Below, piece by piece: positions 56,365-64,000 of a DNA stretch of 64,000 nucleotides. A program made the position numbers and the translations under genes. The stretch spans positions 1,302,001-1,366,000 of the forward strand of contig NZ_CP097117.1 of the NCBI RefSeq assembly GCF_024029355.1. The letters are read 5' to 3'. Positions within the stretch are counted from its first letter, which is position 1. Every line of letters begins with the position of its first letter. Source of the DNA: Fructilactobacillus cliffordii. GTDB lineage: Bacteria > Bacillota > Bacilli > Lactobacillales > Lactobacillaceae. Below the pieces are notes generated by a model. It saw only the letters and a program-made list of their open reading frames with translations, was not told the origin of the DNA and ran no database searches.

Positions 56365-56869
56365 ATGCTTTAGGTTGAATCCGTTGATAACCAATCTCGT
56401 GGTAGTTAGCACTAAAATCATTCTTAAAGGTTTGGTACGAAACAAAATCGTGTTGCTCACTTTTTTCCCATTTCATGCAATCATATTGCTGTTTCCACAG
56501 GGTTAATAATATCCGACTGTCACTATTACCTTCGGCGGTTAGATAGTAAACCCCCGTCATTCCAGTAGGAGTATCCGGATTGCTCATAAAGTTGCTAACT
56601 TGAGCATCTAGAATTTGTCGCTGGTCTTTGCTAGGACTGATTTCGATGTAGCTAATGTAGTGCCACCAGTCATCACTACCTGCGTGAGCATTCACTTCGT
56701 AGACAACTGGCGAAGTGAAAACGGAATCTTCACCAGAATAATCTACTAACTGCATTCCGTGGGCGTTGTTAGCAGCGGCAAATAATGCCATGTGTCGTTC
56801 GGGATATTTCTTCATAATCTGTTCCAGAATGGCTTCTGATCCAAATGTTACGGAAATTTTTCTGATCAT
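56363..56869 (-). CDS. Hypothetical protein, possible ABM-type dimeric alpha-beta fold
   Basis: A 168-aa soluble protein starting MIRKISVTFGSE. It has alternating strand and helix pattern and a repeat-like architecture (ISYIEISPSKDQRQIL in the middle; ILLTLWKQQYDCMKWE later) that recalls antibiotic-biosynthesis-monooxygenase-like proteins of lactobacilli, but I cannot assign it firmly. Convergent with the tRNA cluster; AGGAGG-like site upstream. Confidence 0.7.
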   Translation of the reverse strand: MIRKISVTFGSEAILEQIMKKYPERHMALFAAANNAHGMQLVDYSGEDSVFTSPVVYEVNAHAGSDDWWHYISYIEISPSKDQRQILDAQVSNFMSNPDTPTGMTGVYYLTAEGNSDSRILLTLWKQQYDCMKWEKSEQHDFVSYQTFKNDFSANYHEIGYQRIQPKA

Positions 56870-56957
56870 GGTAATCCTCCAATCATTTTATCTACTTTTA
56901 GTTTAGAATAAAGTGGAGGAAGTTAAAAGAAAAAAGATTGTTAAATGAGGTCAGGCA

Positions 56958-57698
56958 ATGAAATTAACTGTTTTAGGTTATTATGGTGGTTATCCTTATC
57001 AAAATACGGGAACCAGCGGATACTTGTTACAAGCAAATGGTTTTAATTTGCTCTTAGATTGTGGCAGTGGGGTATTAATGGAGCTAGAGGACGTTTTAGA
57101 TCCTTTACGCTTAGATGCGGTCTTATTATCGCACTACCATGCTGATCACGTGGCCGACGTTGGAGTTTTACAATACTACTGGCAATTACACTCGGAACGG
57201 TATCAACATGAACTACTACCCATTTATGGTCATGTTTTCGATCAAGCAGCGTTTGACGGCTTAGATTGGCCCGCGGCAACGGAAAAGCGGGCCTATGATC
57301 CTGAAACGGTTAACCAGATTGAACCCTTTGAAATTAAGTTCTTACGGACGGAACATCCAGTGCCAGCATTTGCAATGAGAATCAAAGAACGTGACACCGG
57401 AAAAGTTTTGGTTTATACTGCTGATTCAAAGATTTTTCCCGCACTGACAAAATTTGCTCATGATGCAGACCAGTTGATTGCTGACACCAATTTCTTTGCT
57501 AATCAACCGGGGAAAATCTGGCATATGACTACTACTCAGGTTGGGGAAATGGCTCTAAAAGCACACGTGCACTCATTGCTAATTAGTCATTTGCCTCAAA
57601 CGGCAGACCGTAACCGGTTATTACAAGAAACTACGGTGGCCAGTCACAACCAGCTTCCGGTGCAACTTCCGCACACGGGAATGGTAATTAATATTTAG
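56958..57698 (+). CDS. Metallo-beta-lactamase-fold hydrolase (RNase Z-like)
   Basis: A 246-aa MBL-fold enzyme. The metal motif HYHADHVAD (about residue 58) is HxHxDH, later His ligands lie in TEHPVPAFAMRI and ISHLPQ, and Asp in YTADSK. Families of this type include RNase Z and phosphodiesterases; this one is shorter than RNase Z, so the substrate is uncertain. It lies 18 bases upstream of mecA. Confidence 0.88.
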   Translation: MKLTVLGYYGGYPYQNTGTSGYLLQANGFNLLLDCGSGVLMELEDVLDPLRLDAVLLSHYHADHVADVGVLQYYWQLHSERYQHELLPIYGHVFDQAAFDGLDWPAATEKRAYDPETVNQIEPFEIKFLRTEHPVPAFAMRIKERDTGKVLVYTADSKIFPALTKFAHDADQLIADTNFFANQPGKIWHMTTTQVGEMALKAHVHSLLISHLPQTADRNRLLQETTVASHNQLPVQLPHTGMVINI

Positions 57699-57716
57699 AT
57701 TAAAAGAGGGATCGTT

Positions 57717-58412
57717 TTGAAATTTGAAAAAACAAATGAAAATACGATTAAAGTTTGGGTCACTAACAAGGACTTACAAGAGCGGCACGTTAATCTTTTA
57801 GATCTTATGGAAAATCAGGATGATGTCGAACAATTCTTCTACCAAATCCTCGAAGAGGTTGATGTTGATCACGAGTTTCAGAACAACGACCTGGTTTCCT
57901 TTCAAGTTTTACCCGCCCACGATGGGTTTGAAATGATCATCAGTAAGGATGACCGGTTGGTTTCTCAACTCACAGAAGCCAACGTGAACTTTGCTTCGGA
58001 AGAATCCAAAGAAAAATTTACAAAAATGAAGCAAAAACAACAGAGCAGCGATGTTTTTGATGCAGATCATTTAACCAGAGTGGTTCCGATTCGCTTTGCT
58101 AGCTTTGAAGAACTTCTAAGCGGGATTCAGGCTGCCCAACGGCAACTTCGGATTCACGGGGTTAAATTGGCAACAGCGTTATATAAGCGCGAAGACCAGT
58201 ATTATCTAGTGCTGCGTTACCAATTGTTACCGGACAACGTGGATCCTACTTGGGATGAGATTAAAACTCAGTTAGACGCGATTGACGACCAGCTCAGTTT
58301 ATTCTATGAATTTGGTGAGTTAAGTCCCATGCGCTCTGAGCAACTGGAACAATCAGCGCAACCTATCATTGCGCAACAGGCAGTTAAAACGTTGACCCAT
58401 TACTTTAATTAA
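57717..58412 (+). CDS. mecA: Adaptor protein MecA
   Basis: A 231-aa MecA. The N-terminal domain (ENTIKVWVTNKDLQERHVNL) recruits substrates such as ComK, and the C-terminal domain binds ClpC. The frame starts with TTG behind GAGGG; the next residues KFEKTNENTIKV match family starts. In the order mecA-coiA-spxH, as in many Firmicutes. Confidence 0.92.
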   Translation: MKFEKTNENTIKVWVTNKDLQERHVNLLDLMENQDDVEQFFYQILEEVDVDHEFQNNDLVSFQVLPAHDGFEMIISKDDRLVSQLTEANVNFASEESKEKFTKMKQKQQSSDVFDADHLTRVVPIRFASFEELLSGIQAAQRQLRIHGVKLATALYKREDQYYLVLRYQLLPDNVDPTWDEIKTQLDAIDDQLSLFYEFGELSPMRSEQLEQSAQPIIAQQAVKTLTHYFN

Positions 58413-58420
58413 ACTAATCA

Positions 58421-58448
58421 AAAAGACCACGGAAACGTGGCCTTTTTT
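58421..58448 (+). terminator. Terminator after mecA
   Basis: AAAAGACCACG-GAAA-CGTGGCCTTTTTT. Confidence 0.85.
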
Positions 58449-58473
58449 CGTATCTTCTGCAAGGGTGGTGTGT

Positions 58474-59550
58474 TTGTTAATAGCAATGACGACTGAACAA
58501 AAACGAATCGATGCTTGCTCCGCTGAACGGGGGCAAGATTACCACTGTCCTAACTGTGCGGCAACGGTTCTTTTACGACGGGGTAGTTTTAAAGTGGCTC
58601 ATTTTGCCCACCGTCAAAATACGGGTTGCCATATCGGTGAACCTGAGACGCAGGAGCATCTAGCAGGGAAATTCTTTTTATGGGAACAAAGTCAACGGTA
58701 TGGAACCGTCCAGGTGGAATGGTATCTAGATGCGATTCGCCAACGACCAGATGTACTGGTGAACCACCACCTAGTGCTTGAATTTCAATGTAGTCCGCTT
58801 TCACTAACTCGGTTTTGCGAACGAATCCAAGGCTACCGAAGCCTAGAGCTTCACTCCGAATGGCTATTAGGGCGCGCGTATTACTTGCGGCGTAAAACCG
58901 CTGCCAGCGTGTTGAAGTTTTTGGCGTATCGGCCAACGGTGGGCTATTACTTGCTCTTTCTTTTAGAGCAGCCGACGCGGTTCGTAATCCGTTATCAGCT
59001 TCGCTTGGTGGATCAATGGTTGACCTTTTCGGAGCAATCGTTTAGCACCGGTGCGGCATTAATGCAGTTCTTGCAACACCCACAACTAACGCAGCCAACG
59101 GTGCCATCCTTGAGACTATTTCAAGAATGGGTAGAAAACCAGTTGCAATGGAAAAATCCAGCCGTGGTAAAACTGCAACAAACTTGTTATCAAAAGCGTC
59201 ACTTATTACAAGGTTGTCCACTGATTTGTCATGTTCCTCGTTGGGTTCCACCGTTACAAACGGCAATCTGGTGGTTAAACTGGCGAATCCAAATATTGTT
59301 AGAACTGGAAACAAATCATTCAGTTAACTTAACTGATCTAGTGCAGGCGTTAGAAAGCCAGCTGCAGTTTCCCTTACTGGATGATTTACAACAACACGTA
59401 ACTGTTATTGTTAAGCAATTTGCCAATCAGCTAGTACGGGCTGGGATAGTGAAACAGTGTCACCAGCAATTATACTGGCAGAAAAATGAGCACTGGTTTG
59501 CAGACGGAATCCAGAAAAAACGAGCCATTCGGGCTAAAGAAAAAGACTAG
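58474..59550 (+). CDS. coiA: Competence protein CoiA
   Basis: A 358-aa CoiA. The N-terminal zinc-finger-like block YHCPNCAATVLLRRG and AHFAHR, then a nuclease-like centre (RPDVLV...LEFQCSPLS) fit the family, which aids DNA uptake and recombination in competence. I prefer TTG 58474, which gives MLIAM, the usual family start, over GTG 58465. Directly after mecA. Confidence 0.9.
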   Translation: MLIAMTTEQKRIDACSAERGQDYHCPNCAATVLLRRGSFKVAHFAHRQNTGCHIGEPETQEHLAGKFFLWEQSQRYGTVQVEWYLDAIRQRPDVLVNHHLVLEFQCSPLSLTRFCERIQGYRSLELHSEWLLGRAYYLRRKTAASVLKFLAYRPTVGYYLLFLLEQPTRFVIRYQLRLVDQWLTFSEQSFSTGAALMQFLQHPQLTQPTVPSLRLFQEWVENQLQWKNPAVVKLQQTCYQKRHLLQGCPLICHVPRWVPPLQTAIWWLNWRIQILLELETNHSVNLTDLVQALESQLQFPLLDDLQQHVTVIVKQFANQLVRAGIVKQCHQQLYWQKNEHWFADGIQKKRAIRAKEKD

Positions 59551-59565
59551 CGTTTGCTAGTCTTT
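59542..59565. terminator. Hairpin between coiA and spxH
   Basis: AAAGACTAGC-GTTT-GCTAGTCTTT, perfect arms, overlapping both stop codons. The T-runs are short, so it may be a weak bidirectional terminator. Confidence 0.6.
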
Positions 59566-60121
59566 ACAGCACCCGCAAGTTGGGTGTACCAGATTCTTTT
59601 TGAATCTTGGCTTCCATCTCGGTGCATAGGGTATGTAAATGTTGATAGCCTAAATCTTTAATCAAAAGGCCGTTGGCACAACTCGCACAGTTGAAAATCA
59701 CGAGGTTATCGTGGTCTTCCACACCCATTTCCCGGATCAATTCTTGGTCGGATTTAAAGGCGGATTGTGGGAGATTGGATGCACGATCCTCTTGAAACAT
59801 CTCTAAATCTAGGTTTGTAGTCCGAGCCATCTGTTCGGCTAATGCTTCTGAATAAGTAGTTTGGTTCGTGATAATTTCTGTTTGCAAATGTTGCAAGAAT
59901 TCTCGCCCTTTTTTGCACCCTTGAAAGAGGGCGGCTTTGTAGTCTAATGTAATTTGGTAATCAAGTTGATGGTGTGCGCTGTTAATTACTCCGAGTTGAA
60001 GGTACGGAATGAACTTTACACGCACTTTTTGGGTTAAGTTATCGGCAACTTTGGTAACGGCTTGTTCCGCGGTTAAACAGGTGGAACAAGTTGGTTCTAC
60101 AAATAAGTACATTTCAATCAT
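59564..60121 (-). CDS. spxH: ClpXP adaptor SpxH (DsbA-like, YjbH family)
   Basis: A 185-aa thioredoxin-like protein with CxxC in FVEPTCSTCL (about residue 12). SpxH/YjbH delivers Spx to ClpXP for degradation. I start at ATG 60121 because the upstream extension is hydrophobic and unlike the family. Its place between coiA and relQ-nadK-rluD is the conserved order. Divergent from relQ. Confidence 0.9.
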   Translation of the reverse strand: MIEMYLFVEPTCSTCLTAEQAVTKVADNLTQKVRVKFIPYLQLGVINSAHHQLDYQITLDYKAALFQGCKKGREFLQHLQTEIITNQTTYSEALAEQMARTTNLDLEMFQEDRASNLPQSAFKSDQELIREMGVEDHDNLVIFNCASCANGLLIKDLGYQHLHTLCTEMEAKIQKESGTPNLRVL

Positions 60122-60293
60122 TCCGCACAATCCTTTCTCGAAATTTAAACTTTTTAAGATAAACTTTATAAATAGATGCACTACCTAGAATACCAAACTT
60201 TAGTTAAATTTCAATGATTTTGTCTCTGGAACTGCCGAGCTGGGGTTCGGAATATGATAAGATGTTACTATCAAGTGTAAATGAGGTGGTTTT

Positions 60294-60923
60294 GTGAATG
60301 AAAACTGGGGGCAACTCTTATTCCCCTATCAACAAGCCGCAAAAGAATGGAAAGTAAAACTACGCGGGATGCGCAAAGAATTTCAGGTTAGGGGAGAACA
60401 CTCGCCCATTGAATTTGTGACGAGTCGGATTAAATCAATTCCGAGTATTGAAGAAAAAATGCAACGGCGCCACATTACCGCAGATCGATTGACAGAAGAC
60501 ATGGAAGACCTCTGCGGATTACGAATTATGTGTCCCTTTTTAGACGACGTCTCTGACGTAGTTCAATTGTTGCGGCGGCGTAACGACGTGGAAATTGTTT
60601 CCGAACGAGACTACGTTAATAATGAAAAGGAAAGTGGTTACCGCTCTTATCACATTGTGTTTCGCTATCCGTTGCAACTATTAGATGGAGAACGCGAGAT
60701 TCTCGTGGAAATTCAGGTGCGGACGTTGGCCATGAATTTCTGGGCCACGCTGGAACATTCGTTAAACTATAAGCATCCCGGTGAATTTCCCGAAGACGTG
60801 CATAAGCGGCTGCAAGCTGCTTCTGAGACGGCTTTTAAGCTAGATGAGGAAATGTCGCAAATTCACCACGAGCTTTCCACCTCGGAAGCGCAACAAAACC
60901 AAGCGAATAAAGGAGAAAAATGA
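60294..60923 (+). CDS. relQ: Small alarmone synthetase RelQ
   Basis: A 209-aa (p)ppGpp synthetase of the short family, without hydrolase or TGS domains. Family blocks: [31 protein letters not shown] and the catalytic [36 protein letters not shown]. It starts with GTG behind GAGGTGG. It overlaps nadK by 4 bases. Confidence 0.94.
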   Translation: MNENWGQLLFPYQQAAKEWKVKLRGMRKEFQVRGEHSPIEFVTSRIKSIPSIEEKMQRRHITADRLTEDMEDLCGLRIMCPFLDDVSDVVQLLRRRNDVEIVSERDYVNNEKESGYRSYHIVFRYPLQLLDGEREILVEIQVRTLAMNFWATLEHSLNYKHPGEFPEDVHKRLQAASETAFKLDEEMSQIHHELSTSEAQQNQANKGEK

Positions 60924-61732
60924 TGCGGATTGCCATTTTTGGAAACGATAACGCCTCCTCAACCACGGTGGCCACGGCGTTAGCCAAATTAATTAATCAA
61001 TCAAACGAATTACAACTTGACGAATTAAACCCAGAAGTTGTGATTTCAGTTGGTGGCGATGGGACGCTGTTATCGGCGTTTCATCATTATAAGGATCTGG
61101 CCGAAAAAATTCGGTTTGTAGGAGTCCATACCGGTCATTTAGGGTTTTACACCGACTGGCGGGATAATGAGGTCGAACAACTAGTTTCCAGTCTCGAACG
61201 CGATAACGGGCAGAGTGTCAGTTACCCGTTATTAGACATCAAGGTTGAATATTCTGATCAGGGAGAACCGGACTACATGCTGGCCCTCAACGAATCAACC
61301 GTTAAAAAGTTATTCGGCACGATGGTGGGAAAAGTTTACATCAAAGATCAACTGTTTGAAAATTTTCGGGGTGATGGTTTGTGTATTTCGACGCCTACGG
61401 GTTCGACGGCTTACAATAAATCGGTCGGAGGCGCCATCATCTCACCACGCTTTAACGCCGTACAAATGGCCGAAATGGCTTCGATTAACAACCGGGTCTT
61501 TCGAACGATTGGCTCACCAATCATCATTCCGCCTTCAGAAGAACTGACGATTGTTCCCAACGTTTCGCTCCATAACGTGCTGACTTGTGATCAATTAATG
61601 GTAAAGGATCGTCCGATTAAAGCCATTACCTACCGCATTTCAGAACGACGGATTTACTTTGCAAAGTACCGACACACCCACTTTTGGAAGCGGGTCGGTA
61701 ATTCATTTATTGGCGATGATATGAATGAGTAA
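60920..61732 (+). CDS. nadK: NAD kinase
   Basis: A 270-aa enzyme that makes NADP from NAD. The GGDGT motif lies at [12 protein letters not shown] (about residue 49) and NESTVK and [12 protein letters not shown] are family blocks. Two ATGs in succession (60920 and 60923) can both be the start; GGAG fits the second somewhat better. Coupled to relQ and overlapping rluD by 8 bases. Confidence 0.95.
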   Translation: MMRIAIFGNDNASSTTVATALAKLINQSNELQLDELNPEVVISVGGDGTLLSAFHHYKDLAEKIRFVGVHTGHLGFYTDWRDNEVEQLVSSLERDNGQSVSYPLLDIKVEYSDQGEPDYMLALNESTVKKLFGTMVGKVYIKDQLFENFRGDGLCISTPTGSTAYNKSVGGAIISPRFNAVQMAEMASINNRVFRTIGSPIIIPPSEELTIVPNVSLHNVLTCDQLMVKDRPIKAITYRISERRIYFAKYRHTHFWKRVGNSFIGDDMNE

Positions 61733-62627
61733 GTTTCAATGGACAAATCAGCAATCGAGTTCGCTTAAACTGCGGACTTTTTTGTTGGAACACGGGGTGA
61801 CTCGTTCCCTGTTAAAACGGGTGAAGTTTCATGGAGGAGAATTACAGGTCAATCAAAAAATTTGCTATCCACATGAAATAATTCACCCGGGTGATGTGGT
61901 AACGGTTAGTTTGCCGCCCGAACCTCAGAATCCGCATTTGCAGGTTTCCGAGCGCTCGATTTCCATCTTATTTGAGGACGACAACTATTTAATCTTGAAT
62001 AAACCGGCAACGGTAGCTACCGTGCCATCATCGCTTTATCCGAATCACACGCTAGTTAACCGAGTCCTTGGTTATTACATGCGTCAGGGGTATGCGAACC
62101 GGATGATTCACGTAGTCAATCGCTTGGACAAGGGCACTAGTGGTCCGGTGATTTTTGCTAAAAATAGTCTGGCGCACTCCCTGTTGGATCGGAAATTGCA
62201 ACGGCACGAAGTCCAAAAACATTACATTGCCTTGTTAGACGGGCAGGCGGTGAATGACCACGCTACCATTATTCTGCCAATTGGACGACGAACGGGTTCC
62301 TTTTTAGAACGAGCCGTTGTCAATGACGGTAAATTTGCGCAGACCGAATTTTGGTTGCTCGATCGCACCATGCGGCATTCGTTAGTGAAAATTCAGCTGC
62401 ATACGGGTCGAACCCACCAGATTCGGGTGCATTTTGCAGCGCTCGGGTTACCATTAGTGGGGGACTGGTTGTATAATCCCACTAATCACGAGCTTCCGCA
62501 TCAAGCACTTCATTGCTACCGGATGTCCTTCTTTGATGCGTTAACTCAGCGAACCGTAACCGTTACAGCACCGGTGCCCCCTTACTTCTCGCAATTAATG
62601 CAGCCTAAAAACGACTTCCCTAGTTAG
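61725..62627 (+). CDS. rluD: RluD-type 23S rRNA pseudouridine synthase
   Basis: A 300-aa enzyme with an N-terminal S4-like domain ([18 protein letters not shown]) and the catalytic Asp in [11 protein letters not shown] (about residue 139), followed by [21 protein letters not shown]. It isomerises uridines of rRNA. It closes the relQ-nadK-rluD operon seen in many Firmicutes. Confidence 0.94.
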   Translation: MSKFQWTNQQSSSLKLRTFLLEHGVTRSLLKRVKFHGGELQVNQKICYPHEIIHPGDVVTVSLPPEPQNPHLQVSERSISILFEDDNYLILNKPATVATVPSSLYPNHTLVNRVLGYYMRQGYANRMIHVVNRLDKGTSGPVIFAKNSLAHSLLDRKLQRHEVQKHYIALLDGQAVNDHATIILPIGRRTGSFLERAVVNDGKFAQTEFWLLDRTMRHSLVKIQLHTGRTHQIRVHFAALGLPLVGDWLYNPTNHELPHQALHCYRMSFFDALTQRTVTVTAPVPPYFSQLMQPKNDFPS

Positions 62628-62639
62628 AAAGTCGTTTTT
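62607..62639. terminator. Bidirectional terminator after rluD
   Basis: AAAACGACTT-CCCTAGTTAG-AAAGTCGTTTTT; overlaps the end of rluD and can serve the convergent cutC. Confidence 0.85.
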
Positions 62640-62641
62640 GC

Positions 62642-63226
62642 TTATTCAGTTAGTGGAGCAATGACGGTCGGGACGTCGATCGTGGTGGCTACCGTTTGGG
62701 CAGCCGTAGTGGTTTCTGTAATTGGTACCAATTGCAGGTTTGGAAAGGCGACTAAGGCTTCTCGAAGTTCTGCTAAATGATCGGCAGCAACAATTCCCTG
62801 GAATTGGTGGTCGTCGAGCCACTGTAAAGCGGACGGCCATTTTGATGAGGGTAATTTAGTAAATGCCGGAGAGAAGAAGGCTTCCATTCCTGCTGATGCC
62901 CCTAAAAAGACTTCCAGCGCTTCCTGGTCTAATTGCAAATCCTGGGTTAATGCACCAAAAATAACGCCGTCCACGCCCAGCTCCTGGCACTGAAAGAGGT
63001 CGTCTTCCATTAGGTTGATTTCCGCATCGTTCCAGGTGCTAGTGTTTGGATCCGCACTAATCCACACGTCTAAACTCTGGTGATGTTCGTGAAGATAGGT
63101 GGTGGTTGCCGCAATTAACCCGCGACTGGGAGTTTGGTAATGATTGGCAAGGGCGACTCGTAAAAAGGCTTGTTCACTTGCCGTGGGAACCTCGTGAAAG
63201 GTTGAAATCAATGGTTCAATGTGCAT
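62642..63226 (-). CDS. CutC-family protein
   Basis: A 194-aa protein of the CutC (copper homeostasis) TIM-barrel type; blocks include DLFQCQELGVDGVIFGALTQD and FFSPAFTKLPS. Many family members are about 200-250 aa and their role in copper handling is disputed. AGGAGG-like site upstream of ATG 63226. Divergent from trmL. Confidence 0.78.
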   Translation of the reverse strand: MHIEPLISTFHEVPTASEQAFLRVALANHYQTPSRGLIAATTTYLHEHHQSLDVWISADPNTSTWNDAEINLMEDDLFQCQELGVDGVIFGALTQDLQLDQEALEVFLGASAGMEAFFSPAFTKLPSSKWPSALQWLDDHQFQGIVAADHLAELREALVAFPNLQLVPITETTTAAQTVATTIDVPTVIAPLTE

Positions 63227-63345
63227 AATTCTTCCTCCTTTAGCTTAATCTTACCACGTGCTGGTTCATTTGCCGCTCTGCACGAAATGCGAACAGGTGT
63301 GCTATAATGGACGTCTAAAGTTGAAAATAGAAAGCGGAGAAATTT

Positions 63346-63870
63346 ATGACTAATCACATTGTTTTATTTGAACCCCTAATGCCGGCTAATACTGGAAATA
63401 TTGCGCGGACCTGCGCAGGAACGGATACGGTTCTCGATCTGATTAAGCCCCTCGGCTTTTCGGTGGATGATAAACATCTCAAACGGGCTGGATTAGATTA
63501 CTGGAACAAGGTGGACATTCGCTATCATGACAATCTACCAGCTTTTTTAGAAAAGGTTACGGATCCTGAAAACATGTTTTTAATCTCAAAGTTTGGGACC
63601 AAGACCTACACTGATCCGGATTATCATGATGTCGATCAGGATTATTACTTTGTGTTTGGCAAGGAAACAACGGGATTGCCCGAACGGTTTGAGCAACAAT
63701 ATGCACGTCAGGCGCTGCGGATTCCGCAAGATGATGAGCACATTCGAGCATTGAATTTGTCAAACACCTGTGCAATTGTGATTTACGAGGCATTACGGCA
63801 ACAATCATTTGTTGGGTTAGAACGAGTGCATACGTATGAGCACGATAAGTTAAAAGAGTTTAAAGATTAG
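63346..63870 (+). CDS. trmL: tRNA (cytidine/uridine-34 2'-O)-methyltransferase
   Basis: A 174-aa SPOUT methyltransferase with the knot motifs FEPLMPANTGNIARTCAG, FVFGKETTGLP and IRALNLSNTCAIVIYEALRQ. TrmL methylates the wobble base of tRNA-Leu. It directly precedes a probable ftsK gene with 12 bases between. Confidence 0.94.
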   Translation: MTNHIVLFEPLMPANTGNIARTCAGTDTVLDLIKPLGFSVDDKHLKRAGLDYWNKVDIRYHDNLPAFLEKVTDPENMFLISKFGTKTYTDPDYHDVDQDYYFVFGKETTGLPERFEQQYARQALRIPQDDEHIRALNLSNTCAIVIYEALRQQSFVGLERVHTYEHDKLKEFKD

Positions 63871-63882
63871 AGAGGAATTTTT

Positions 63883-64000
63883 GTGGCGGTTAGAAAATCA
63901 ACGCGAAAACGAACAACACAAGCAAAAACCAAGCGACGCCACGCAACCACGAAAACGAAAAAAAACCAGCGGCAAAATCGCATCATAGCCTACTTGGGAA
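63883..64000 (+). CDS. Start of a probable FtsK/SpoIIIE DNA translocase (cut off)
   Basis: A GTG-started frame behind AGAGGAA runs to the window edge. The 39 visible residues are highly basic (Lys/Arg/Thr-rich), as at the N-terminus of FtsK before its membrane segments, and the frame then reads IIAYLG. The call rests on this and on the frequent trmL-ftsK order in lactobacilli; no domain is visible. Confidence 0.5.
   Translation, partial: MAVRKSTRKRTTQAKTKRRHATTKTKKNQRQNRIIAYLG

Overview
The window is chromosomal DNA from a member of the Lactobacillaceae. The 16S rRNA, the gene content (LafA/LafB/LtaS lipoteichoic-acid genes, MecA/CoiA/SpxH block, LuxS, arginine deiminase, gluconate permease and kinase, HPr without an adjacent enzyme I) and the strong Gram-positive ribosome binding sites all point that way. 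None of the tRNA genes that I checked encodes its CCA end. I cannot fix genus or species from sequence alone.

Layout. 1-5000: end of the trp operon (trpB partial, trpA), a cystathionine lyase/synthase and gluconokinase. 5000-10250: an inactive-looking GH25-like protein, an oxidoreductase, a DEAD-box helicase, tRNA-Arg, a hydroxyacid dehydrogenase and two small membrane proteins. 10316-15410: a sulfur amino-acid region. A methionine T-box precedes luxS, a MetE-like gene, an SDR and a MetQ-like gene, then a second leader with two tiny peptides (one with Cys-Cys-Cys) precedes another MetQ-like gene. 15560-19365: regulators, then an aminotransferase and an EIIC-like transporter behind an attenuator whose leader peptide reads FYFYFTW. 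19365-21165: an AT-rich two-gene island bounded by an imperfect 45-bp repeat of the attenuator promoter. 21170-26750: a D-2-hydroxyacid dehydrogenase with an AEC transporter, a zinc-ribbon protein, the gluconate permease with a cre site, and an XRE membrane regulator opposite a small two-TM protein. 26790-28745: an ABC exporter behind an erm-like translational attenuator. 28768-43770: arginine deiminase, a TetR/SDR/YciI set, AAC(3)-like acetyltransferase, GtrA/GT2, YihY, flavodoxin, RecX, AI-2E transporter, RF3, dipeptidase, a CtsR-controlled ClpE-like ATPase, and HPr. 43855-49229: a glycolipid/lipoteichoic acid operon. 49243-56364: an rRNA operon (16S-Ile-Ala-23S-5S) followed by 19 tRNA genes. 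56363-64000: housekeeping block with MBL hydrolase, mecA, coiA, spxH, relQ-nadK-rluD, cutC, trmL and the start of a probable ftsK.

The most unusual theme is the number of RNA-level switches close together: a Met T-box, a Cys-codon leader with a terminator/antiterminator, an aromatic-codon leader with mutually exclusive hairpins, and a translational attenuator in front of an ABC exporter. The aromatic and the Cys leaders give direct clues to the substrates of otherwise poorly assigned transport proteins.
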